Shown piece after piece: positions 8,441 through 17,677 of a DNA stretch of 42,484 bases. Source of the DNA: Pseudonocardia sp. CNS-139 (lineage in GTDB: Bacteria; Actinomycetota; Actinomycetes; Mycobacteriales; Pseudonocardiaceae); assembly GCA_001942415.1 (NCBI GenBank), contig MKJX01000205.1:1-42484 (forward strand). The letters run 5' to 3'. Below the pieces are notes generated by a model that did no database searches, was not told the DNA's origin, and saw only the letters and a list, made by a program, of their open reading frames with translations. Position 1 is the stretch's first letter. Each line of letters opens with the position of its first letter. The position numbers and the translations under genes were made by a program.

Positions 8441-8630
8441 GCTGGTGTTGCTCCTTGCGGATCGGGTGCTCTGATGAGCCCGCGCGACCCGCGTGGGGTT
8501 ACGGATGCGCGACACTCGACGTCTGCTGGCCGCGGCACGGTAGAGGGCCAGCCGCGGGACCGAACGGCCATTCTGCCAGATGCCCGCGGCAGGCGGTGCA
8601 CGGAGCCACCCGACAGCGGCCCCGGACGTG
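8441..8630 (-). promoter_or_regulatory. rpsP upstream region with competing hairpins and a possible -10
   Basis: In this 190-bp gap the minus strand can pair CCGCGGC with GCCGCGG or, alternatively, GCTGGCC with GGCCAGC, within about 8525-8565. A TACCGT hexamer fitting the actinobacterial TANNNT -10 lies in the loop region. The start of the rpsP operon transcript is probably here. I saw no U-rich terminator for the upstream CPBP gene and no recognisable riboswitch. Confidence 0.35.
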
Positions 8631-9508
8631 TCAGGTCATCGGCACGACGCCGACCAGTGCCAGCCAGAGCGCGATCCCCGGCAGCAGGTTGTTGATCTGG
8701 TGCGCCACGATGCTCGCGAGCAGCCGGCCGGTGTAGAGCCGGGCGGCCGCGATCGGGATGCGACCACGAGCAGCAGCGGCGTGCGCTGGAACTCGAAGTG
8801 GGCCAGCGCGAACAGCAGCGTGGACACCCCGAACGCCCACCAGCGGCCCGCCAGCTTCTCGACGCCGCCCCACAGCAGCCCGCGGTAGAGGATCTCCTCG
8901 CAGATCGGCCCGACGATCACCACCGCGACCAGGATGACGGCGGCCAGCACCGGCCCCGCGCGGATCCCGCCGACGGCCTCCCCCACCGCGGACGTGGCCT
9001 CGGGGCCGACGATCGAGATGTAGACCAGCGACGCCGGGATCGTCAGCACCAGGCCGCTCACGCCGAAGAGGACACCGAGCCCGACGTCGCGCCACGACCA
9101 CTCGAGGCGCAGGTCGATGCGCGGGCCGTTGCCCCGCCACCAGGTGATGAGCAGCGCCGTGGACGCGGCGAGCACGGTGGGCACGACCAGCATGGCCGCG
9201 AGCGCGCCCGCCGTGCCGGGGTCGGCGACCGCCCGGATCAGGTACGCGAGACCTGCGGACGCCAGCAGGAACACGGCCTCGGCCAGCAGGTACGCGCCGA
9301 GACCCCAGCGGTGGGTCCGCTTCGCGACGGGCGGGAGGCCGCTCGTGTGCGCCGGGGGCGGCGGCGGGTACGGCGGCGGGTAGGCCGGGTACGGGGGCGG
9401 TGCCGCCGGGAGCGCGGTGGGGCGGCCGTCAGGCCCGGCTGTGCCGGGCGGCCGGTCGCCCGCCACCCGGTCTCCGTCCGGCGGGCCGTCGTGCTGAACT
9501 GCTCCCAC
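8631..9508 (-). CDS. CPBP family intramembrane metalloprotease-like protein (one frameshift)
   Basis: A proline-rich cytoplasmic N-terminus (PPPYPAYPPPYPPPPP) precedes several membrane helices and the Abi/CAAX-protease motifs: EEILYRG (EExxxR), FALAHFEF (FxxxH) and HQINN in the last helix. Such proteins cleave within membranes, and their substrates in actinobacteria are mostly unknown. The last motif is in the next frame from about 8760, so one base is missing. The GTG at 9508 is the most upstream sensible start. Repaired length is about 292 residues. It has no clear functional link to ffh or rpsP around it. Confidence 0.85.
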
Positions 9509-9597
9509 CGGACCGACGCTACCGGCCGCGCGCCCCGGACGTCGGGAGCGCCGCCCGGCGGTGCGCTGACCCGACAGATAGGTGCAGGTAGGCGCAG

Positions 9598-10668
9598 TCA
9601 GGCGCTGCGGACGGGCCGCCCGCGCAGCATCACCAGCGCGGGCTCGTGCAGGACGCGCAGGTCGGCGCGCGGATCGGTGCGGTAGACGACCAGGTCGGCG
9701 CGGGTGCCGGGCTGCAGCGACGGCCGTCCGAGCCAGTCGCGCGCCGCCCAGCTCGCGGCGCCGAGCGCGGCCGCGGGGTCCATGCCCGCGGCGTGCAGGG
9801 CCAGCACCTCGTCGGCGATGCGGCCGTGCGCGACCCCGCCGCCCGCGTCGGTGCCGGCGTACGCCGGCACACCGGCCTCGACGGCGCGGCGCACGGTGGC
9901 GGCGCGCCCGCGTGCAGCCGGCGCATGTGCGCCGCGTACACCGGGTAGCGGCCGGCCGAGTCGGCGATGCCGGGGAACGTCTCGACGTTGACGAGCGTGG
10001 GCACGAGCGCGGTGCCGCGGGCGGCCATCTCCGCGACGAGGTCGTCGGTGAGCCCGGTGCCGTGCTCCAGGCAGTCGATGCCGGCGCGCAGCAGCCCGGG
10101 GACGGCGTCGGCGCCGAACACGTGCGCGGTGACGCGGGCGCCGGCCGCGTGGGCGGCCCCGACCGCGGCCGCCAGCACGTCGTCGGGCCACACGGGGGCG
10201 AGGTCGCCGACACCGCGGTCGATCCAGTCCCCCACCAGCTTGACCCAGCCGTCGCCGGCCGCGGCCTGCTCGGCGACGGCCTCGGGCAGCAGCGCCGGGT
10301 CGTCCAGCTCCAGCGCCATGCCCGGGATGTAGCGCTTCGGGCGGGCGAGGTGCCGGCCGGCGCGGATGATCTCGGCAGGTCGGCGCGGGCCTGCAGCGGC
10401 CGGGTGTCGGCGGGCGAGCCGCAGTCGCGGATGAGGAGCGTGCCGGCGTCCCGGTCGGTGACGGCCTGGCCGACGGCCTCGTCGAGGCTCACCGGGCCGT
10501 GCGCGCCGAGCCCGACGTGGCAGTGCGCGTCGACGAGCCCGGGCACGAGGTAGCCGCCGTCCACCAGGGTCTCGCGCCCGCACCGCCCTCGACGAGCAGC
10601 CCGGACGCGTCGACGAACAGCTCGACGTGCCGCTCCTCCGGCAACAGCACCCCACGGAGCCGGTACAC
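9598..10668 (-). CDS. Amidohydrolase family protein (three frameshifts)
   Basis: This metal-dependent hydrolase of the imidazolonepropionase/prolidase-like amidohydrolase group has the first metal ligands in GLVDAHCHVGLG. A RDCGSPADTRPLQ loop, VTAHVFG and CLEHGTGL follow, with the late aspartate in PAYAGTDAGGG. The C-terminal beta-sandwich ends GTRADLVVYRTDPRADL. Frames change near 10573, 10378 and 9905, each explained by one lost base. Repaired length is about 357 residues. The GTG at 10668 lies 3 bp after the ffh stop, so it is co-transcribed with ffh. The substrate cannot be predicted. Confidence 0.82.
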
Positions 10669-10671
10669 GCG

Positions 10672-12249
10672 CTAGTTGTCCCTCTTGTCCTTGGGGAACT
10701 TCAGCTTGCTCATGTCGAACCCGGCCGGCAGCTGGTCGAGCCCCGGCGGGAGCTGCTGCAGCGACGGCGGCAGCCCGGAGAGGTCCGGCATCCCGCCGAG
10801 CCCGGCGGGCATCCCGCCGCGCGCCCCGGCCGGGCGGCCCTTGGCCTTGCCGCCCTTCTTGCCCTTGCGGCCCTTCGGCTGCTTCCGCGTGGCGCTGCGC
10901 CCGCCGCCGAGGCCGAACTGCCCGGCCATCTGCTTCATGGTCTTGCGCGCCTCGAAGAAGCGGTTGACCAGGTCGTTCACGTCGGTGACGGTGACGCCGG
11001 AGCCGTTGGCGATGCGCAGCCGCCGGGAGCCGTTGATGATCTTCGGGTCGGCCCGCTCGGCCGGCGTCATGCCGCGGATGATCGCCTGCACCCGGTCGAG
11101 CTGCTTGTCGTCGACCTGCGCGAGCGCGTCCTTCATCTGCGCGGCGCCGGGGAGCATGCCGAGGATGTTGCCGATCGGCCCCATCCGGCGGACGGCGAGC
11201 AGCTGCTCCAGGAAGTCCTCCAGCGTGAGGTCGCCGGTGGTCATCTTGGCGGCGGCCTTGGCCGTCTGCTCCTGGTCGAAGACCTGCTCGGCCTGCTCGA
11301 TGAGCGTGAGCAGGTCGCCCATCCCGAGGATGCGGCTCGCCATCCGGTCGGGGTGGAAGACGTCGAAGTCGGCGAGCTTCTCCCCGTTGGACGCGAAGAG
11401 GATCGGCTGGCCGGTGACCTCGCGGACCGAGAGCGCGGCACCACCGCGGGCGTCGCCGTCGAGCTTGGTGAGCACCACACCGGAGAAGCCGACGCCGTCG
11501 CGGAACGCCTCGGCCGTGGTGACGGCGTCCTGGCCGATCATGGCGTCGACGACGAACAGCGTCTCGTCGGGCTGGACGGCGTCGCGGATGTCGGCGGCCT
11601 GGCGCATCAGTTCCTCGTCGACGCCCAGCCGGCCGGCGGTGTCGACGATGACGACGTCGTACATCTTCTCGCGGGCGTGCTGCACGCCCTTGCGCGCGAC
11701 GTCGACCGGGTCGCCCACGCCGTTGCCCGGCTCCGTCGTCTGACCGGTCGCTGACGCGCCCGGATGCGGCGCGAACGTCGGGACGCCGGCCCGCTCGCCG
11801 ACGATCTGCAGCTGGGTGACGGCGTTGGGGCGCTGGAGGTCGCACGCGACGAGCAGCGGCGTGTGGCCCTGGTTGCGCAGCCACAGCGCCAGCTTGCCGG
11901 CCAGCGTCGTCTTGCCGGAGCCCTGCAGGCCGGCGAGCATCAGGACGGTGGGCGGCTCCTTGGCCAGCCGCAGCCGCCGCGTCTCGCCGCCGAGGACGCC
12001 GACCAGCTCCTCGTTGACGATCTTGACGACCTGCTGCGCAGGGTTGAGCGCGCCGGACACCTCCGCGCCCTTCGCCCGCTCCTTGACCCGCGCGATGAAC
12101 CCGCGGACGACCGGCAGCGCGACGTCGGCCTCCAGCAGCGCGATGCGGATCTCGCGCGCCGTGGCGTCGATGTCGGACTCGGAGAGCCGCCCTTTGCCGC
12201 GGAGGTTGGCGAGAGTGCCGCTGAGGCGCTCGGAGAGGGAGTCGAACAC
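10672..12249 (-). CDS. ffh: Signal recognition particle GTPase Ffh (SRP54)
   Basis: Ffh binds 4.5S RNA and signal peptides and docks to FtsY. The GTG at 12249 gives 525 residues starting MFDSLSERLSGTLANLRGKG, the standard N-domain. The G-domain shows GLQGSGKTTLAGKLA, DTAGRLGVDEELM and TKLDGDARGGAALS. The methionine-rich M-domain follows from GDLTLEDFLEQLLAVRRMG, with a long basic tail. Between FAPHPGAS and EPGNGVGDP there is a short extra loop compared with the usual FAPEPGNG form. The gene is intact although several neighbours are frameshifted. The open frame continues upstream into the previous gene, but that part is not Ffh. Confidence 0.97.
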   Translation of the reverse strand: MFDSLSERLSGTLANLRGKGRLSESDIDATAREIRIALLEADVALPVVRGFIARVKERAKGAEVSGALNPAQQVVKIVNEELVGVLGGETRRLRLAKEPPTVLMLAGLQGSGKTTLAGKLALWLRNQGHTPLLVACDLQRPNAVTQLQIVGERAGVPTFAPHPGASATGQTTEPGNGVGDPVDVARKGVQHAREKMYDVVIVDTAGRLGVDEELMRQAADIRDAVQPDETLFVVDAMIGQDAVTTAEAFRDGVGFSGVVLTKLDGDARGGAALSVREVTGQPILFASNGEKLADFDVFHPDRMASRILGMGDLLTLIEQAEQVFDQEQTAKAAAKMTTGDLTLEDFLEQLLAVRRMGPIGNILGMLPGAAQMKDALAQVDDKQLDRVQAIIRGMTPAERADPKIINGSRRLRIANGSGVTVTDVNDLVNRFFEARKTMKQMAGQFGLGGGRSATRKQPKGRKGKKGGKAKGRPAGARGGMPAGLGGMPDLSGLPPSLQQLPPGLDQLPAGFDMSKLKFPKDKRDN

Positions 12250-12259
12250 CCGTCCCAGC

Positions 12260-12899
12260 CTACTGGCGATCCGTGACGAGCCGCAGGCCGCCGCGCGCTG
12301 CGTGCCGGTCGACGACGCGGGCGCTCGCCCAGCCGGCCGGCGGACCGCGCGCAGCTCGGCCACGCTGGCCTCCGCGCGGCGGGCGTGCTCGGCGAACGCG
12401 CTCTCGCGGATGAGCCGGCCGCGCTCGTGCTGGCCGCGGCGGGCGGCGGCCGGGTCGACGTGCAGCCACAGCAGGTGGGCGGCGCGGCCGGTGAGCGCGG
12501 CGAGCAGGGCGACGGCGGTGCGGGTGCCCGCGGCGGTGGCCGGCAGGTGGACGACGAGCGTGGGCACCGCCGACCCCGCCACCGCGACCAGCGTGATCCG
12601 GTGCAGCAGGTGGACGAGCGGCCGGTACCACGAGTACGGCAGCGCCCGGTCGCCGATGACGCGGCGCAGGGCGGCGCGCTGGGCGTCGGAGTCGAGCACG
12701 CGGACACCGGCCTGTGCCGGCAGCCCGGCGAGCAGCGTGGACTTGCCGGCGCGGGAATCCCGGCCACCAGCAGCAGCGTGCGTCCCGGGAGGTGCACCTC
12801 GACCGGGCGCGGGCGCGGGCCCGGCCGGGGGACGGCCCGGCCCGGCTGGTGACGACGCGTGGTGCGTTGGTCACGTCGGAGGTGGTCATGTTCGACCAA
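12260..12899 (-). CDS. P-loop ATPase/kinase-like protein (two frameshifts)
   Basis: A Walker A, LLLVAGIPGAGKST, appears when one lost G near 12757 is restored. After it come LDSDAQRAALRRVIG and a middle region (LPYSWYRPLVHLLHRI). A WLHVD strand precedes a lid-like basic helix RRGQHERGRLIRESAFAEH. A second lost base near 12330 leads to the end VVDRHAARGGLRLVTDRQ and a TAG at 12260. The layout is that of zeta-toxin/gluconate-kinase-like phosphotransferases, common and uncharacterised in actinobacteria. The start (ATG 12899 or an ATG 10 bp later in another frame) is uncertain. It lies 10 bp before ffh. Confidence 0.7.
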
Positions 12900-12960
12900 C
12901 GCCCGGTCCGCCCCGTTCGTTCCGATTTCGCGCCCGGCCCGGCGGCGGTCGCAGGCGCGC

Positions 12961-15329
12961 TCAGGCGTCCGGCCGGGCGGGCACCTGCGTGGCCGTCAGC
13001 ACCGCCTTCTCGATCCGCCGCCGCTCGGTCGCGCCGATCTGCCGGGGGTTCCCGGCCAGGCAGAACGCGTCCACCACGGAGGCGCCGAGCGTCGACACCC
13101 GGGCCCACCGCAGGTCGCGCCGCACTCCTCCAGCGCCGCGGCGACCCGGTGGAGCAGCCCGATCCGGTCGGTGCCGCGCAGCTCCAGCACGACGGCGCCG
13201 GTCGCCTCGTCGTCGAACCACAGCACCCGCGGCGGGGCGGGCGGCTCGCCGGACGGTGAGATCGGCGCGTAGTCGCGTTCCTTCTTCGCGAGCGCGTCCG
13301 GCAGGCGCAGGCTGCCGTCCAGGACGCGCACGAGGTCGGAGCGCAGCAGCTTGGGGTCGGGCAGCCCGCCGAACCGCGGGGACACCGTGAACCGGAAGAC
13401 CGCGATCTCGCCGACGGTGTTCAGCGACGCGGCGTGCACCTCCAGGGAGTGCAGCGCGAGCACGCCCGCGGCCGCCGCGAGCGTCCCGGGCCGGTTCGGC
13501 GCCGCGACGACCACGGTGGCCGGGTCCGTGGAGCCGTCCAGCTCGACGGCGGCGCGCTCGTCGGCCGCGACGGCCCGCGCGAGCGCCTCCCCGACGGGCC
13601 CCGGCTCGGCCGGCGCCGGCAGCGGCTCACCCGCCATCAGGGCACGGCAGCGCGTCGCGAGGTCGCGGATCAGCGCCCGCTTCCACGGGCTCCACACACC
13701 CGGCCCGGTGGCCAGCGAGTCGGCCTCGGCGAGCGCCTCCAGCAGGTCGAGCACGAGCCCGTTGCCGTCCAGTGTGTCGACGACGCGCCGCACGGTGGCC
13801 GGGTCGTCCAGGTCGCGGCGGGTGGCGGTGTGCGGCAGCAGCAGGTGGTGGCGCACGACGTGCCCGAGCACGGCGACGTCCGCCTCGGCGAACCCGAGCC
13901 GGCGCCCGACCTGCAGCGCGAGCGACTCCCCCACCTCCGAGTGGTCGCCGCCGCGGCCCTTGCCGATGTCGTGCAGCAGCGTGCCGACGAGCAGCAGGTC
14001 CGGCCGTGCGACGTTCGTGGTGAGCCGGGCGACCTGCGCCGTCGCCTCCACGAGGTGCCGGTCGACCGTCCAGACGTGCGCCCGGTCGCGCGGCGGCAGG
14101 TCGCGCACCGCGCCCCACTCGGGGAAGAGCCGCCCCCAGAGCCCCGTACGGTCCAGCGACTCGACCACGTCGACGAGCGGACGGCCCGACCCGAGCAGCG
14201 CGAGCAGCTCGCCCAGCGCCGACCGCGGCCACGGTTCCCGCAGCTCGGGGGCGGTGTCGGCGAGCCGGTGCAGGGTGCCCGCGGAGATCGGCAGACCGGT
14301 GCGGGCGGCGGTCGCCGCCACCCGCAGCACGAGCGCCGGGTCGCGGGTCGCCGCGGCGTCCCGGGCCAGCGCGACCTCTCCCGCGTGCTCCACCACCCCG
14401 CTGTCCAGCGGACGGCGCACCGGGGCGCGGCGCAGCGCGGCGAGGCCGCGGCGGGGCAGCGCGTTGCGCGCGGACCGCAGCCCCGTCTCGGCGGCGAACG
14501 CCACCGACCGGGCCGCCCCGGAGAGCGCTCGCGCGAGCTCGAAGCGGTCGGCGATCTCCAGCGAGGAGGCCACCTCGTCGGCGTCCTGCGCGCGCAGCAC
14601 GTCCCGGGCCCGGCCGGCGAGCCGGTGCAGCTCGGTGCGGACGTCGAGCAGCAGCCTGCGGGCCTCCAGGACGTCCCCGGCGGGCCGGTCGACGAGCTGC
14701 GCGGCCGCGAGCGCGTCGACGAGCTGGATGTCGCGCAGCCCGCCGTGGCCGTTCTTGAGGTCCGGCTCGACCCGGTGCGCGACGTCGCCGACCTTCGCCC
14801 AGCGGTCGTGCGCGGCGTCGGCGAGCTCGTCGAACCGGCCCCGGATGCCGGCCCGCCACGCCTGCCGTACGGCGTTCTTGACCTTCTCGGACAGCGCCGG
14901 GTCGCCCGCGATGTGCCGGGCCTCCAGCAGCCCGAACGCCGCCCGCAGGTCGGTGGCCGCGACCTGCACCGCCTGCCCGGGCGTGCGGACGGAGTGGTCG
15001 AGCCCGATCCCGGCGTCCCACAGCGGGTACCAGAGCTGCTCGGCGAGCCGGTCGACGTCCTTGCGGCCGTCGTGCAGCAGCACGAGGTCGAGGTCGGAGT
15101 AGGGGGCGAGCTCACGCCGGCCGAGCGCGCCGACGGCGATGAGCGCGGCCCGGTCGGTGAGCCCGATCGCGGCCGCCCGCGAGGACAGCCAGAAGTCGTG
15201 GAGGTCGACGAGAGCGGTCCGCAGGGCCTCGGGCCCGAGCCTGCGTTTGCCCGTACCGGGGTCGAGCAGCACCGCCTTGGCCCGGACCAGGTCTCCTGCG
15301 TCCCCCGACGACACAGACACCGCACTCAC
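12961..15329 (-). CDS. glnD: PII nucleotidylyltransferase/deadenylylase GlnD (one frameshift)
   Basis: GlnD modifies PII proteins on a tyrosine according to glutamine level. In actinobacteria the transfer is usually adenylylation. The nucleotidyltransferase motif reads GALGRRELAPYSDLDLVLLH. A GlnE-like linker follows (EPDLKNGHGGLRDIQLV), then the HD hydrolase site LLHDIGKGRGGDHSEVG. Two ACT domains sense glutamine (NRPGTLAAAAGVLALH and GTDRIGLLHRVAAALEE). The second ACT domain is broken near 13120, where one lost base leads to DLRWARVSTLGASVVDAFCL and the stop at 12961. The GTG at 15329 overlaps the upstream PII gene's TGA (GTGA). Confidence 0.95.
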
Positions 15330-15663
15330 AGCGCGTCGGCACCCCGTTCCCCGGTGCGCACCCGCACCACCGTCTCGACGGGTGTGACCCACACCTTCCC
15401 GTCGCCGATCTTGCCCGTGCGCGCGGACTGCGTCACGGAGTCGATCACCTTCTCGACGAGGTCGTCGTCCACGACGACCTCGATGCGGACCTTCGGGACC
15501 AGGTCGACGTGGTAGTCGGCGCCCCGGTAGACCTCGGTGTGCCCGCGCTGGCGGCCGTAGCCGGAGACCTCGCTGACGGTCATCCCGGCGACGTCGAGCC
15601 GCTCCAGACCGGCCCGGACGTCCCTAGTGCGAACGGCTTGACGATGGCGGTCACGAGCATCAT
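15326..15663 (-). CDS. glnB: PII signal protein, second copy (one frameshift)
   Basis: This protein matches PII along its whole length: VTAIVKPFALG at the start, YGRQRGHTEVYRGADY in the T-loop with the modifiable tyrosine, and TGKIGDGKVWVTPVETVVRV. One lost G in a GGGG run near 15625 breaks it after residue 13. The repaired length is 112 residues. Two adjacent ATGs (15663, 15660) follow a GGAGG Shine-Dalgarno. It differs from the neighbouring PII in the T-loop flank (ADYHVDLVPKVRIEVVVDDD against AEYSVDF). The stop overlaps glnD. The choice of glnB versus glnK for the two copies is by position only. Confidence 0.93.
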
Positions 15664-15710
15664 GGCGTTCCTCCGATCAGACGAACGGGACAGAACGGAA
15701 CTAGACGGAC

Positions 15711-15749
15711 GGAGGCCCGCTGCACGGTCGAGCTGTGCAACGGGCCTCC
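15711..15749 (-). terminator. Strong hairpin between the two PII genes
   Basis: GGAGGCCCG (15711-15719) pairs with CGGGCCTCC (15741-15749). Inside it TGCAC pairs with GTGCA across one mismatch, giving a stem of about 14 bp. No T-run follows on the minus strand. It lies 30 bp after the glnK stop and could be a U-less terminator, an attenuator or an mRNA-processing site. Any of these would lower expression of the second PII and glnD relative to amtB-glnK. Confidence 0.6.
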
Positions 15750-15778
15750 TCTCGCGCCGCTGTCAGGCGGCGGCCGGC

Positions 15779-16117
15779 TCAGATCGCATCGTTGCCGCGC
15801 TCGCCCGTGCGCACCCGGACCACGGTCTCGACGGGCGTGACCCAGACCTTCCCGTCACCGATCTTGCCGGTGCGGGCGGCCTCGACCACCGCGTCGACCA
15901 CCTTGTCCGCGAGCAGGTCGTCGGCGACGACCTCCACCCGGACCTTCGGCACGAAGTCGACGGAGTACTCGGCACCCCGGTAGACCTCGGTGTGGCCCTT
16001 CTGCCGGCCGTAGCCCTGCACCTCGCTGACCGTCATGCCCAGGACGCCGATCTGCTCCAGGGCGCCCTTCACGTCCTCCAGGACGAACGGCTTGACGATC
16101 GCAGTGACCAGCTTCAT
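15779..16117 (-). CDS. glnK: PII signal protein, amtB-linked copy
   Basis: This complete 112-residue PII protein begins MKLVTAIVKPFVLEDVKGAL. The T-loop YGRQKGHTEVYRGAEY carries the target tyrosine (position 51 by family numbering). The C-terminal nucleotide-binding part is TGKIGDGKVWVTPVETVVRV. PII trimers bind ATP, ADP and 2-oxoglutarate and, when unmodified, block the ammonium channel. It starts 3 bp after the amtB stop, the typical amtB-glnK pair. Confidence 0.97.
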   Translation of the reverse strand: MKLVTAIVKPFVLEDVKGALEQIGVLGMTVSEVQGYGRQKGHTEVYRGAEYSVDFVPKVRVEVVADDLLADKVVDAVVEAARTGKIGDGKVWVTPVETVVRVRTGERGNDAI

Positions 16118-16120
16118 CGC

Positions 16121-17505
16121 TCAGCCTTCCTTGCCCGCGGTGGCCGGCACCTGGTCGGTCGACGCCTTGCCGGCCGAGCCGGCGTGCGCCGCCAGGCCCG
16201 ACACGCCGCTGTGGCTGGAGAAGTCGTAGCCGGTCTCGGCGTGCTCGACCTCGTCGATGCCGGTGGCCTCCTCCTCGTCGGTCACCCGCAGGCCCATGAT
16301 CGCCTTCACGATGTAGGCGAGGACCAGCGAGAGCACGAACGAGTAGATCAGCACCGCGAAGGCACCGACGGCCTGCCGCCAGAGCTGGTCGACCCCGCCG
16401 CCGTAGAACAGGCCCGCGACGGCCGCCGGCGAGCCCGGGTCGGCGAAGAAGCCGATGAGCAGGGTGCCGACCAGACCACCGACGAGGTGGACGCCCACCA
16501 CGTCGAGCGAGTCGTCGTAGCCGAAGCGGAACTTCAGGCCGACCGCCAGCGCGCAGAGCACACCGGCGATGATGCCGACGGCGAGGGCGCCGAGCGGCGA
16601 CACCGACGAACAGGACGGGGTGATCGCGACCAGACCGGCGACCACACCGGACGCGGCGCCGAGGCTCGTCGGCTTGCCGTCGCGGATGCGCTCGACCACG
16701 AGCCAGGCGAGCATCGCGGCGCAGGTGGCGGCGATCGTGTTGATCATCGCGAAGCCCGCGATGCCGCTCGCGCCCACGGCCGAACCGGCGTTGAAGCCGA
16801 ACCAGCCGAACCACAGGAGACCGGCGCCGAGCATGACCAGCGTCAGGTTGTGCGGGCGCATGGGCTCGCGCGGCCAGCCGCGGCGCTTGCCGATGACCAG
16901 GACCAGTGCGAGCGCGGCCGCACCGGCGTTGATGTGCACCGCCGTACCACCGGCGAAGTCGATCGCGACCAGCGTGTTGGCGATCCAGCCACCGGTCTCG
17001 GCGGTGACGCCGTCGAACGAGAACACCCAGTGCGCCACCGGGAAGTACACGATCGTCGCCCACAGCCCGGCGAACAGCAGCCACGGGCCGAACCGCATGC
17101 GGTCGGCCACGGCGCCGGAGATCAGGGCCACCGTGATGATGGCGAACGTCGCCTGGAAGCCGACGAACACGAGTGCGGGGATCGTGCCCACCAGCGGGAA
17201 CGTGACGTCGGGCGCCGTGTCCGTCGCGAGGTAGTTGCCGGCGAACAGCCCGGAGAGCCCGAAGTACTCGAACGGGTTGCCGAGCAGGCCTGCGCCCACG
17301 TCGTTCCCGAACGCCATGGAGTAGCCGTAGAGCACCCACAGGACACCGACGAGCCCGATCGAACTGAGGCTCATCATCATCATGTTGAGCACACTCTTGC
17401 TACGGACCATGCCTCCGTAGAAGAGCGCCAGCCTGGCGTCATCAGAAGGACCAGCGCGGTGCTGGCGAGCATCCACGCGGTATCGCCGCTGTCGAATGCG
17501 TCCAC
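16121..17505 (-). CDS. amtB: Ammonium transporter AmtB (one frameshift near the start)
   Basis: Amt channels pass ammonium across the membrane as a trimer. The GTG at 17505 follows a GGGAGGGAG Shine-Dalgarno and gives DSGDTAWMLASTALVLLMTP. One lost C near 17435 then leads into LALFYGGMVRSKSVLNMMMM. The twin pore histidines are in TAVHINAGAAALAL and VGVHLVGGLVGTLLIGFF. About eleven membrane helices are visible, and a cytoplasmic tail of roughly 60 residues ends the protein. Repaired length is about 461 residues. It is first in the operon amtB-glnK-glnB-glnD and has GlnR-like boxes upstream. Confidence 0.95.
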
Positions 17506-17573
17506 TCCAACTCCCTCCCGTCTAGGCCGCCATGCCAGCGGCAGGTTGCGGGGGGGAACTATCAGTGCGGGTT

Positions 17574-17648
17574 GTTTCCGGCACCGACCACTGCTGTTTC
17601 CGACTCGTGAACGCGGCTCCCGCCAGGGTTACATCCGCATTACGTGAC
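17574..17648 (-). promoter_or_regulatory. GlnR-type boxes upstream of amtB
   Basis: On the minus strand TTCAC-N6-GAAAC (17611-17596) is followed after 6 nt by a degenerate GGTCG-N6-GAAAC (17589-17574). The two GAAAC sites are exactly 22 bp apart, the spacing of the known a1-b1-a2-b2 GlnR site (GTNAC-N6-GAAAC repeated). A further GTAAT-N6-GTAAC (17643-17628) lies upstream, next to a GTCAC. The amtB GTG is about 70 bp downstream. GlnR is the global nitrogen regulator of actinobacteria; its gene is not in this window. Confidence 0.65.
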
Positions 17649-17677
17649 CGGACCTTTATCCAGCCGCGATCGGGCGA

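Noticed and set aside
8636..11884. A 1,082-codon open frame on the minus strand read as one giant protein
   Set aside because: It joins out-of-frame ffh sequence, a piece of the amidohydrolase and most of the CPBP gene. It reflects high GC and lost stops, not one gene.
13434..15515. A 693-codon plus-strand frame opposite glnD
   Set aside because: It is a shadow of glnD with no recognisable domain.
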